Source of the DNA: Ephemerocybe angulata
Taxonomy: Eukaryota; Basidiomycota; Agaricomycetes; Agaricales; Psathyrellaceae
NCBI GenBank assembly: GCA_013368325.1
Contig: JAACJK010000009.1
Location: 62,001 to 126,000 of the forward strand
Length of the DNA: 64,000 nucleotides
Direction of reading: 5' to 3'
Within the stretch, counting starts at the first letter, position 1. The number at the start of each line of letters is the position of its first letter. Under the pieces are notes generated by a model. That model ran no database searches and had not been told where the DNA came from. It saw only the letters and a program-made list of their open reading frames with translations. Position numbers and translations under genes: made by a program. This document shows, in pieces, positions 33,420 through 43,547 of the stretch.

Positions 33420-34664
33420 CTAGCAAGCATCTCCCTCATCCTCCTCTAAAGTCAGGAAAAGAGATCTTGCACTCGTCACGGAGATCGCAGCGCATGGTCG
33501 TCTCAATGCTTGTGAACACGGCAGGGTCGTGTTAAGGGAGAGGGAGGAGTCAGGCGGAGAGAATGGGCGCTGTCCTCGCCGGATCGGGAGGTGCGAAGCG
33601 CTCCAGGGCCACTGAGGTGAAGGTAGAAGCACACGCCGGGGCGGGGATTCTGTTGACGTCGACAACGACGGGAATATTCCAAGTGGCGCAGTAGGATGGT
33701 AGGGATCCTCAAACTGTTTGGATGTAGCCATCGAGTGAGGAGGGCCTTGACGATTGGCTCTGGTACGAGCTAAGGGGAGAACGAAGGAGAAGGAGACAAT
33801 AAGCACGTCTATCGCAAGCGATGGTAAGATTCATTTCGGAATACTTACAAAGGTTCCATGAAAGCCCCAGGTTGGTGTAAGCAGCGACGGCGGCCAGCTC
33901 CTCCGTCGTAAGCTCTATATTCTCGGACGGAGGACGGATATGCAAATGCCATCGACTCCGTGGATGGGTTTGCGACGTCAATGGCAGGAGTACTGGGGAC
34001 GGAGCAATCCAACTCCGTGGTCGACTGAGTTGATTTGGTTCTGGCGTGGTTGTGGTCTGCGAAGATCTTGTCATTGGACGAGGCTGGGATGTCGGGTATA
34101 GTCCGTGAGCCCCATATCCACTTCGCAGCTGTTTTATCGCTGAACTTAATGTTTTTGTTCTTGTAGCTCGTGGTATCACCAAGCCATCCCAAGCCCACTA
34201 CACGCAGAGATGGCGCCCAACCCCCCATCCGTAATCGTAATCTCGGAAGTCTCGCCGAAAAGGAGGCGAAGTTCGGACTCGATGGGTAGAGAAAGCTCGA
34301 GAGCGTTCGTTACAATGAAAGCGGGGTCGCCTTCGAATGACGAAGGAGAAGGAGCGACAATCCGAAGAGAAGAGAAGTGGACAAAAAGTTGGTTTGGATA
34401 AAAGGGAGTAAAAGAATCCGAGTCAGAAGCATACCTAACCCGCGGAGCGAGGAGTCAAGGCACGCCGATCGAGGTGCTGGACGACGAGGCCAACGACGGC
34501 GATGAGGAGATCGAAGTCTCGTCGGACCAGTCTTGCCTGGACGCGAATGTCAAAGTCGACGACGATTCGGAGACGGGATCCACGACTTTGGTGGTGTTCA
34601 AATCCTCGCTCGTGGTAGGTTCCTCTCTCTCACTCTTCGACGATAGGTGACATAGTCGCCCCAA
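33420..34664 (-). pseudogene. C2: degenerate family C copy
   Basis: The order of blocks follows C1 and C3: an acidic block (two bases lost in the counterpart of PIVEESE, giving a frameshift), then TSEDLNTTKVVDPVSESSS and a Ser-rich stretch ending in an early stop. FIVTNALELSLPIESELRL, EITITDGGLGAISACSGLG and the second motif IELTTEELAAVAAYTNLGLS follow. The 5' exon block with the hydrophobic segment and the first acidic repeat is missing upstream of ~34670. Frame breaks at two places relative to the paralogues suggest a pseudogene. An intron between the second motif and the 3' part is kept here and in C3 but lost in C1. Confidence 0.45.
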
Positions 34665-35778
34665 ATGAATCCACTTGAAGGACCTCGTAGAATGCTTCAG
34701 GGTTGGGAGAAGTCGGAAGCCATGTCTATGCCGTCCAACGATTCACAGCTCTTTATGAAAGGTCAACCACGGTGACGCCAGGTTCTGCTTCAATGAGCGA
34801 GCTTGGTGTATGGCATGGCGACGAATGAGTGGGTGGGTGGGTGTAGACGCTAGGAAACTCAGATCGCGAAGTAGCCCAGATAAATAGGATTTCCAGGCCA
34901 GGCTGGTCTACGACCCGATCGTAGCGTAGCTCCTCGATTCAGATGACCTGGCCGTACAGCAGGAGGCCTTTAAGAAGGAGGACAGAGAGGTTTTGGATCC
35001 CATATCCGATGGTTCGGGATATCCATTTGCGCCCGATCGGAGGGTGGGGATGGCATTCCGCTACGTAGTGATTGCGCGACTAGTAGATACACAGATATTC
35101 TCTAGGTATTCTAGGACCTGAAGGCACAGTCAGTCCATTCTTAGCCAAGTAAGAGTAAATAGGCTCACCAGTACCAAGTACACCCGCGACGCATTCCTGC
35201 CCATCCCAGGCTCTACTCGTCCACGAACTGAGTCCTCCACACCTCTTGGCTATCCAACCTTCTTCCTTCGAGTATCGCGTCCACATTCACAGCTATCCAT
35301 TCGTCGTACGGCATCGAGGTAGAGGATCTCAATTGTGGGTGCATGAGAGAAGCACAGAGCCAACTCGATTCGGCTCCGGGAAACCCGTTGGACGGTCTTC
35401 CGAAGTTCGCACGCAGCTGAGGTACCGCCGCGACCGACGGGCGACGGCACCGCAATGCTGTTAAGGTAGACGCTGGTGACACATCTGACGCGCAAGGGTG
35501 CAATGCAGAGCAAAAAAATGGGGTTGATTGGGGGTAATGCTAGTAATGCTACAGTTCGATGGTGATAATGTTACAGAATAATGTAACAAAATAATGCTAC
35601 GATGATGATACAATTGTCCGATGATGGGTGGTGTGTGGGGTATGTGTCCAAGCGATGTGGGGGGTATAGATGCATGACTGGGTATAGCTTCACTGGATGG
35701 AAGTGAAGATGAAGACGACGAAAGCAATGATACAACGGAACGGAAAGAAAGCGTCTCAAAAACCGAACCGGACCCTCA
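34665..35778. other. intergenic
   Basis: No gene is supported. A minus-strand stretch (35220-35510) translates as MPYDEWIAVNVDAILEGRR and, in another frame, as ELALCFSHAPTIEILYLDAV. It may be a relic of a larger protein, but I cannot place it. T-rich, low-complexity sequence precedes the DUF6699 stop. Confidence 0.45.
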
Positions 35779-36408
35779 CTATGCTGAAGTGTCCATAACC
35801 CAGACATGCGGCAGCTTGGTGGGCGTCAACCCCTGGAACGTATTCCGCCCCTGGAGGAAATCGATGCGCTTCACGCCCTTCTTCAGCTGCTTCGCCGCCG
35901 CATCGCTCGTCGCCCCACGCGTGCACCGCTGTGTATACGCCTTCGTAATACCCGCGCGCGCCTCCTCCGACACGCCATTGAATTCGGGGCCGGTCACCCC
36001 CGTGCGGAGGTTGGCGTAGATGCCCGCAAGGACGTCAGAGACGGTGACGACGCCCCCGCGCTCCGCGTTATTGTAGATGATAAGCCGCCACGGCAGGCTG
36101 GGTATGATGATCTCCAGGTAGGGCAAAGCCGGCCCCGTTGCTGGTTGTGTGAGCGCGTACTGCGACAGCTTCGGGTCGCGGATGGTCGCAGCCGAAGACG
36201 GCAGCGAGACGTCGAAGTCGAGCTGGATGTTGAGGCTGGGAGCGAGCACGGGGTGCACGTAGCACGGGCCCGCTACCGAAGGGAGCGCGATGCCGGCTGC
36301 TTGTGGTGGGGTGATTGGGCCGGTGCTCGAGGGCAGCGACGAGATGGTCCAGGACGGCGACGGTGTGTCGAGCCCGGGGTCGGCAAAGTGTACGTGCTTG
36401 CCTGGCAT
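35779..36408 (-). CDS. DUF6699 protein (gene D2)
   Basis: One exon of 209 aa on minus. It opens MPGKHVHFADPGLDTPSPSW, the basic KxVHF motif with which DUF6699 proteins often start, followed by a Ser/Pro-rich linker. The domain (~70-205) has HPVLAPSLNIQLDFDVS, PATGPALPYLEIIIPSLPW, VVTVSDVLAGIYANLR, and KGVKRIDFLQGRNTFQGL, and ends VWVMDTSA. The family is of unknown function and largely confined to Basidiomycota. A TATA box is 94 bp upstream. The long plus-strand frame 35806-36519 is its antisense shadow. Confidence 0.82.
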   Translation of the reverse strand: MPGKHVHFADPGLDTPSPSWTISSLPSSTGPITPPQAAGIALPSVAGPCYVHPVLAPSLNIQLDFDVSLPSSAATIRDPKLSQYALTQPATGPALPYLEIIIPSLPWRLIIYNNAERGGVVTVSDVLAGIYANLRTGVTGPEFNGVSEEARAGITKAYTQRCTRGATSDAAAKQLKKGVKRIDFLQGRNTFQGLTPTKLPHVWVMDTSA

Positions 36409-38349
36409 TGCGCTAGAGTATTCGCGTGTGGGGGTTCAGCGGTGGTGGGTGACGACGAGGGGAACCCGATTGTGGGGGGACCGACGTCAAAAACCACGGA
36501 GATTTATACGGTTCCATGATTTGGGAAGCGCTGCTGTAAACGCTATGTCCACGAACCTCGATAAGGGAAGTGGAGGCAGCGCACTGCTATCGCTTGTCGG
36601 ATTCGTCTCGACGTGCAATGAGTCACAGCCATTCACAGCCGGTGGGCGCTAATGATTGTTTGGCCAACGTTTGGTTCGGAAGCCCATCATTTTTTGATCC
36701 TGGGGTGCCGCAGCGACGCCTAGCGACGCAGCCAGACTTGGTTTCTCCCACCACTGTTGTATGGCAGTCCGGCTACATTCAAACAAACACAGTTGCTCCA
36801 GCGACTCTTCATCATTCTCTTGCAAGAAACAGGGGGTGCGCAGTCCATTGTGACCAGATAATGCGAATTAAACTGAATTAGGGGCCTTCCTTGTCTGCGC
36901 ACATGCCTCTTGCAGAGTCTTCCCGGCGCAGGCCTATGTCACGCCTAACAGTACACGTTACAATTAGAAGGCCTTTGCAAGCTGCGAAGCGCTCCAGTCT
37001 CCATTACAAACCTATCTTGGACGCCTTTTCTGCGCCTTACTTTGGGAAGGATCCCAAAGCAGACGCATGCCTCTGTTTGGCTGGAATGGTGTTGACTAAC
37101 GAAAGTCGGAGAAACAGACCCGACGTAGCCTCATCTACACCACTGGGGCCTGAGTAGGTGTCACTGTATCACTGCAGCTGCGCTCTCGTCCATCCTCCGT
37201 GATTGGCGCTCAACTGTTTGGCTGCCGTTGGCTCCGGGGCTCTACAAACAGCGCCTTGGGCGCTTAAAGAACTGGTAGATGCCTAGCATTCCCATGCCGT
37301 TAGCCTGGAGGCTGGGAGAGCCCGAAAGGTCGGAATATCCAGTGAACCCAGCCAAAAACTTCTTCTCTACCTTGCGAACCGAGCTCTTTGTCAGCATGAT
37401 ACTGACATACCTTCATTGCACAGAAGATGAGGACAGGGTGAAACACCTTCAGGTATTCGGCACTCATTGTGGCCCCATGCATTCGAATGTAAATCGCATC
37501 ACAATCAAAAAATAATGGGGTGGCGCATACGCAATGTGAGTCCCAACGGCAGTGGGCGCAGTGATGCATTCAGTCCCCCTGATGCCGAATAAGCGCCCAA
37601 GTGGAACGCATGGACCTCGGGCGAGCGTGTGACCGCGCCCGCCATTTCCGAAAGCGGCTAAGACCGCCGATCGGCTGTGCGCCCACCTTCCTCTTTTGGA
37701 GCTGTGCAAATAGGCGCTCGTGCAGAGCAGTCGTTCCATGACGACAAACAGCCTCTGGACACGACGTCGCACGTCGTCATCGAGCTGTGGTGTGGGCGCT
37801 CGTCGTTGCACGTGGATTTCCTTGGACGTAGGGCATAGGGGATGGTAGACCGTGGTGGTAGTCCCTGGACCTGGTACATGACTGACTCGGGAACTGCGTA
37901 CTAATTGTCACAGCCCCTGGCGGATTGTGTGACGGTCGGTCACCCTGAGTCAGGCTGTTCCCTCTTGTCTAAGCACACCCATTCCATGTGCCTCAGTGCC
38001 CTATACCCTCTGGTTTCAATACAAATGGAATGTCACACACATCAGATGTAGGGATAGATAAAGTAGAAGCGCTCGTCACCCCGCACTTTTTGATTCCCTT
38101 TGAGCCCTCCATTCTGTTAGGCTGTGGGACCATGACATTAGCCTACAGATAAAGTTCTGCTTCCTATTCTTAGGTAGGCACTCTACCAATCATGCTGATG
38201 CATACAGCTCTAACTGCAATTTTTGCTTTTGTACTTAAAAAGCCGCCCCTGTGCTACCTCTCGGCTTTCTTCATTGAACGCACCCACTACTGTTGACACA
38301 TAGTATCTTATTTCTCATTTCGCCAAGTCTCCTCTGAGATACCTCTACG
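36409..38349. other. 1.9 kb intergenic between divergent DUF6699 genes
   Basis: No coding is supported. GGGCGCTTAAAG occurs at 37258-37269 with no gene start within 1 kb downstream, and related GGGCGCT tracts occur at 36644 and 37790. A CTTAAAAAG tract at 38234 lies about 115 bp before gene D3. Confidence 0.5.
36502..36508 (-). promoter_or_regulatory. TATA box of DUF6699 gene D2
   Basis: The minus strand reads CGTATAAATC about 94-100 bp before the ATG at 36408. Confidence 0.5.
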
Positions 38350-39171
38350 ATGTCTCGTGCATCCGTCACGCCTCCGAGAGGCGTCCGCTTCTGCCATGAA
38401 GACACCATCATTCCGACGGTTCTGGGCCAAGCGCCTCGGAGTACGCCCACCCCCTCACCCACACTCTCCACCTCAACGCTCGAGTCCCCTCCCCTCTCAA
38501 GCCCCCTCTCCCTCTCCCCCCACCGTCTCCCGCTAACCGTCGGCGTCGCCAACAACGGGGACGCCACCGCGAGCCCAACAAGCTGCGCCCGCCTCCCCAG
38601 TCCAACGTCTCCCACTTCCCCAAACGGCGCTGGCTTCGGCCTCGGCGGGGGCGCGCCCTGCATCGCGCTCGACCCCGCGCTGCAAGTCCCAGGCGCGACG
38701 AAGCTCCCGCCCTTCGTGTGGGACATGATGCGCGACCCGCAGGGCCCGCACGCCATAGTCCCCGTGCTACCCCGCGCGACGCTCGAGCGGCCGGCTGTCA
38801 CGCCCCCGCTGGAGCAGATGACGATCGCCGTGATGCCTCTGAGCGACGTGCACCCGCCGTGGCCGGTTGCCATTACCCCAAGTTCGTCGCCATATGTGAC
38901 AGTGCGGGATGTGCTGCAAGGCTTGTTTGTGGATCTGCAGATTGGGTTGGCGCCGGAGAATTGGAGGGTCGCGGGGGAGGCGCAGGCGAGGATACGGTTG
39001 GCGGCGGAGAGGAGGGTGGAGCGGATGAGGAAGAAGGGGGATGAGAGGAGGGATAGGCCTGAGCATGGGAGGAAGAGGTTGGATTTGCTGTTGGAGAGAT
39101 ATCGGTTTGGGGGGCTGTTGTATAATCCGAAGCTCCAGATGTGGGAGCTGAAGCTGGAGGAGCACTCGTAA
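38350..39171 (+). CDS. DUF6699 protein (gene D3), divergent member
   Basis: One exon of 273 aa. The start MSRASVTPPRGVRFCHED has the basic GVRF motif. A long Pro/Ser-rich linker (~30-100) is followed by the domain: CIALDPALQVPGATKLPPFVWDMM, LERPAVTPPLEQMTIAVMPL, PPWPVAITPSSSPYVTVRDV, LQGLFVDLQIGL and RKRLDLLLERYRFGGLLYN. The region where the others have KGVKRVDFLRGR is diverged here (HGRKRLDLLLER). Codon use is GC-rich in the linker. Both long antisense frames over this gene are shadows. The assignment rests on the shared order of blocks. Confidence 0.75.
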   Translation: MSRASVTPPRGVRFCHEDTIIPTVLGQAPRSTPTPSPTLSTSTLESPPLSSPLSLSPHRLPLTVGVANNGDATASPTSCARLPSPTSPTSPNGAGFGLGGGAPCIALDPALQVPGATKLPPFVWDMMRDPQGPHAIVPVLPRATLERPAVTPPLEQMTIAVMPLSDVHPPWPVAITPSSSPYVTVRDVLQGLFVDLQIGLAPENWRVAGEAQARIRLAAERRVERMRKKGDERRDRPEHGRKRLDLLLERYRFGGLLYNPKLQMWELKLEEHS

Positions 39172-42100
39172 TGTGCCACGCGTGTGTTGCGTTTGTGCTC
39201 TTTATTTTTGTGAGTGGGATTTCCGTCTGGTTATATTTCCGCAGCTCGCTGACTACTGTCCTACCCGTTTCCAGTTGATTTATACTTTATTCTTACTTGC
39301 TCTTCTTCTTGCGGATTTTATTCTTTATTTTTGGGCCTTTGGTTATCTCAGCTTTCGTAACTGCATCCCCCTCCCCATCCATCTCTTCCAACTGTATCAT
39401 ATCCCATCGCATCCTAGTACCACTTGCCTCGCAGTTACGCTCACTCCACATCACGATTCTCCGTTGCCATCCCCTCCTCATCATCCGGGCTTCGCGCGTC
39501 GCCGCTAATCACTCCCCTTTCCGTTTTACCGCTCATATTTCTTATACTTAACCATTATCATGCGCACGGACCCCAGCATTCATCATCCCCTGTATTAGTA
39601 CCACCATAGCTCTTCTGCGTAGAGTTACACCACCCCCACCCCCTCACATTCACGACTTCCGGCTCTGTACCAGTACAACCCGCTTCTAGTAGTAGCAAGC
39701 CTTGTATTCTCTCCACCACACCACCATTCTTCATGCTGTTCACGACCCTACAACGTACCTTAGACCGGTGCAAAAATGCCATCCCTTCTAAACACACACA
39801 GAGACTGAACAGCACCTCGTACAAAACCTTCGCCCGATGCAAAGCACAGTTGTTTGTCCCTGCAGGCGCCGATCGATCGATCTAAGCGCCGCCGATCAGC
39901 GAGTTTAATCCGCGGCCACGACGAACGACGCCACACTCGTCCGTCCGGTCCTCGCCTGCGCTCCTGCCTTTTGTGCTCATCCGCGAGGCGCTTTCATGCA
40001 CCTTCTATATGTGATGGACATGAGGCCGGTCGGGTGTACTACGGGCATGCCTCGTGAGTGAGCGTAGTGAGGCGCCTATCGATCGATGATCGAGGTGCAC
40101 AGCAAGGTCTGTCTACTTCGAGGTGGGATATGAACGTTTGAACGATCGTTTGGGTAGGCTGTTGCTACGCTTGGATTGTGGGTCCGGTATTAAGAACATG
40201 AGGCCGGGGTGGGTGGTGTGCTACACGACTTCTTTGCTCTGTAGGTCGCATCTGGTCTAGATTACGATCGAATTGAAGCTTCCTCGAGGACCATGCTCTC
40301 AGCTTGACGGCAACGAGCTTTCTTTATGCAGTGATGGTAGTATATTATGTGGAGGCCCAGGAACAATGACGCTTCACATTAAATGACCGGTGGCTTACCG
40401 TAGCGAAGGCAAACTACGTACAGGCTCCGTATCCAACCTCATGATACAACGAGCGCTTAACGTTTAACATTAGCTCCACCACGCGAGCACGCGACCGCAG
40501 ACCGGAGCCTAACGCAATACAAACGGCTACAGCACCACCGAGAACCGAAATGAACTCTCCTTTGGACTAGAAAAAGCACCGTCGTGTATTCGACGTTCGC
40601 TCATCTTGGCCAGTCAAGTGCCACCACTTGACTCCAAATCGGTGGGATGTGTGTCATTCTGAGTGTGGCTTGGGTTCGTCTTGGATGGAAATGACTCGAG
40701 ACTTGGCCCTAGGTAAGCGGCCCGTGGCTGGAGCTGCGCGGACGCTGCTTCGTTTCTTTGTTGGTCCATTCTGCTGCTGCTGCTACCCCGTCGGAAGGAA
40801 GGCGAGAAGGGGTAAGGAGCGTGGGTTATGCGCTGAAGTGGGGATTCGGATTCGGATTGGGGACGTTTCTGTACGGCGTGGGGTGCCCCTGAGATTACAG
40901 ACCGAAAAGAGTTCTACAGCTTGCTCGTTTTGTGGGTGATTATCGATTAACAGCTGGGACCTGCACCACGTTGCTTGGACTGTCTGGATTCTGTTTGACC
41001 GATGACCATGGTATTTTCTTGTCCATGACTCGGGAACGATTCGTGTCTAGAATAGGGTAAACACACCAGCCCAATTTATCCGCACACCCAAAGTATCATC
41101 ATCATGTGTCTTGCCCGCCCACAAATTGCTTTGACACTTGACCAAGAATCATTCTCCCATCCCAAGTTTTCGAAGCCTTCACATATCACATAAAAGCTGT
41201 AAGCGCTATACCTCTGATAAGATAACGACTCATTTCCGTAGACGCTCGCACCCGAGTGCTTGGAGTCCATCATCCCAGTTTTGCACTATTACAGAGTATC
41301 TCTGTGTAAGCATCGCATCAAGTGGGCGACGTAGGACTAGAATAGCGCAGTGGGGCTTTGAGCCAGCCGTCGGCTTCGAAGAAGCTCTTGAGCGCTTCGC
41401 AGTGCACTTAGATTAGGCTGACATATAGATGCAGGTACTAGTAGTGGCGCTCGCGTGTGAGCGCCTGTAGAAGCGGCTGGAATAGAGCTCAGGGGTTGCG
41501 TCTGTTTTCTTGGATGGAGTCAAAAACAGAACCGCATCGAGGTTCCGCTTAAGGTTTGAACCCTGAAAGGATATCTGAGGAAGAGAATACACCTTTGGTC
41601 TATTCTTGAGTGCATGTGTGAAGCCATGACATCGGCGGAAGACGCGAGCCTCTCGCGAACAATACGCGACGCGTCGTTAATTGGATACGCTTGGCGCGTC
41701 GCGGCCCCTGTCTCCTTCACGTGTGGCCATCATTGATACACGTGATGGTTTGTGGACATGAGGAAGAGGCGAGGCGCTTAGAGGCAGCCACTCATCACGA
41801 TAACGCTGTCTCCACCGCCCAACATGTTCTTCCGCCCACTTCTTTCCGCCCACAAACCTCTACAGCAATATCCTTCCAGATGGATTCGGCCTTCGTCTTC
41901 TCGAACGTGGTCTGGATGAGCAGGCCATGCTGTTAAATGAAAAGTTGCCTTTTCGGGGAACGTACGGTTCGACCGCCGCACGCCAGGTCGGACGCCAGCC
42001 ATTGTTCGTGGTTTATTTTGGGGGCTGCGTCCGGGGAACCTGGGGACGAGGAGGGGTATCAACCATTCAGTTCAGAGTGAGTGGTACTGGGGAACTATCA

Positions 42101-42839
42101 CATTTTGAAACGCTTTGATAGATGGATCATCGACCCACCTTCGTAGACCCCAAGGGAGACGCCAGCCCTCTGTAACTGCGGCCGGCGTGGTTGGATGTGT
42201 CTATATCTATCAGCCATCCGCGCATCTGCATCTGCGGAATTCGCCACTGGTGTGTTCTCGTTCACTTTGGCTTTTGGAATCCGGATGGACCAGGATAGAT
42301 GCGGGGAGGAGGACGCGACATGCCCGGCTGCATCGCGTTGCCGCGAAGACCATCGAGATTCACGTTCACCTGGGGACAGCGCCCAGCCTGCTGCGTTGGA
42401 GTCTTGGAGATAGGGAGATAGGGATGCCATACATACATGCTGGCGTGTGCCATCCTCATTGGCAGGTAGCTTGTCCAAGCATTGACCGAGATCTGTACCT
42501 GTTGCGGAGGTAAGTGGTTTGTTTGTTGAAACCTCTGTTGAATCAGAGCTCATTTTGGTCAGCCGCACAGCCCAAATTAGACGCCCACAATGGCCTTCGT
42601 TTGTGCCTTCGCTTCCCAGCAGATCCACGGCCATTGTCATGCCTGCCACAGCACCTGCAAGGCAGTCCAGCAGGCCGACTTCTGCGCTCAGTTTGGGCAA
42701 TTGAAATCGTTTTGGGCGGAGGGTCTGAATGGGTAACTCCGTTTGATGATGGTTGCGCGTGGGCAATTCTTGACCTTAGTTTGGTTGCCATATAAGCCCG
42801 GCTACGGCTTTCCTCCCACCCTCATCAACCACCGCAATA
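39172..42839. other. 3.7 kb without a supported gene
   Basis: A pyrimidine-rich stretch after D3 (39180-39560) is probably 3' flank. Frames at 40628-40939, 42098-42766 (minus) and 42115-42513 overlap on opposite strands and show no family motif or convincing splice pattern, so I do not call them. A palindromic GATCGATCGAT tract lies at 39870-39880 and 40080-40090. Confidence 0.45.
42789..42796 (+). promoter_or_regulatory. TATA box of DUF6699 gene D4
   Basis: CATATAAG lies 44-51 bp before the ATG at 42840, implying a very short leader. Confidence 0.5.
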
Positions 42840-43547
42840 ATGTCAAAACGCGTCCACTTTTCCTCGACGAACAGGGTCTACTCGCCCGTCCCAGGGACGC
42901 CCTCGCCCTCCGCCTCGACGTCGTCGCTGCCGTCGAGCCCGGACCTCCCAACACCGCCGCCAGAGCTCGACATCGACGACCCGTCGCAGTACCCACGCTC
43001 GCCCTACCCACACAACTTGAACTTCGACCACCTCTTCCCCGAGTTCGAGGTCGACAAGGAGATGCACGTCCATGCATGTCTGGCCTACGACCCCTTCAGC
43101 CAGCCCGCCGTCGCCCACGACCTCTCCGTGCCCATTGCCCACGTCAGGGAACAATACCCTCTATTTTCGCTGCAAGAGCCCGCCACACAGCCGCCGCTGC
43201 AGTCCCTCACCGTTATATGTCCGGACTTCCTTCCCTGGGACATCCACATCAAGTCCTCGGCCGTCCACCCCGACGCCTATGTGTCAGTCGACGACGTTGT
43301 GACCACCATCTACAAGGAGCTTCGCCTTCCGGTGCACCACATCGAATACCAGGGACTCGGCCCCGACAAGTACGCCGTGGACGCAGCGTACTTTGCGCGC
43401 CTCAGCCGCATCGAGAACCAGCAGCAGCGGGACCAGGAGGCGTCGAAGGGCGTGAAGAGGGTCGACTTCCTCCGGGGGCGCAACCGGTTCCTGGGCCTCT
43501 GCGTCACCCCGCGTGGCAACGACGTCTGGGAGCTTAACGTATCGTGA
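42840..43547 (+). CDS. DUF6699 protein (gene D4)
   Basis: One exon of 235 aa. It opens MSKRVHFSSTNRVYSPVPG with the KRVHF motif and a Ser/Pro linker. The domain is canonical: HACLAYDPFSQPAVAHDLSV, LQEPATQPPLQSLTVICP, FLPWDIHIKS, YVSVDDVVTTIYKELRLPV, AAYFARLSR, KGVKRVDFLRGRNRFLGL and DVWELNVS at the end. It is the best textbook member in the window. Other-frame translations of this GC-rich gene (such as 42743-43537) are shadows. The role is unknown. Confidence 0.87.
   Translation: MSKRVHFSSTNRVYSPVPGTPSPSASTSSLPSSPDLPTPPPELDIDDPSQYPRSPYPHNLNFDHLFPEFEVDKEMHVHACLAYDPFSQPAVAHDLSVPIAHVREQYPLFSLQEPATQPPLQSLTVICPDFLPWDIHIKSSAVHPDAYVSVDDVVTTIYKELRLPVHHIEYQGLGPDKYAVDAAYFARLSRIENQQQRDQEASKGVKRVDFLRGRNRFLGLCVTPRGNDVWELNVS

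Noticed and set aside
35806..36519. 237-residue plus-strand frame
   Set aside because: Antisense shadow of the DUF6699 gene D2, Arg/Gly-rich with no family signature.
38271..39179. 302-residue minus-strand frame
   Set aside because: Antisense of DUF6699 gene D3; GC-rich sequence leaves several frames open by chance.
42098..42766. 222-residue minus-strand frame
   Set aside because: No recognisable motif, overlaps an opposite-strand frame of similar length, and has no supporting splice or promoter signal.
42743..43537. 264-residue plus-strand frame overlapping D4
   Set aside because: Arg/Pro-rich off-frame reading of the D4 coding region.
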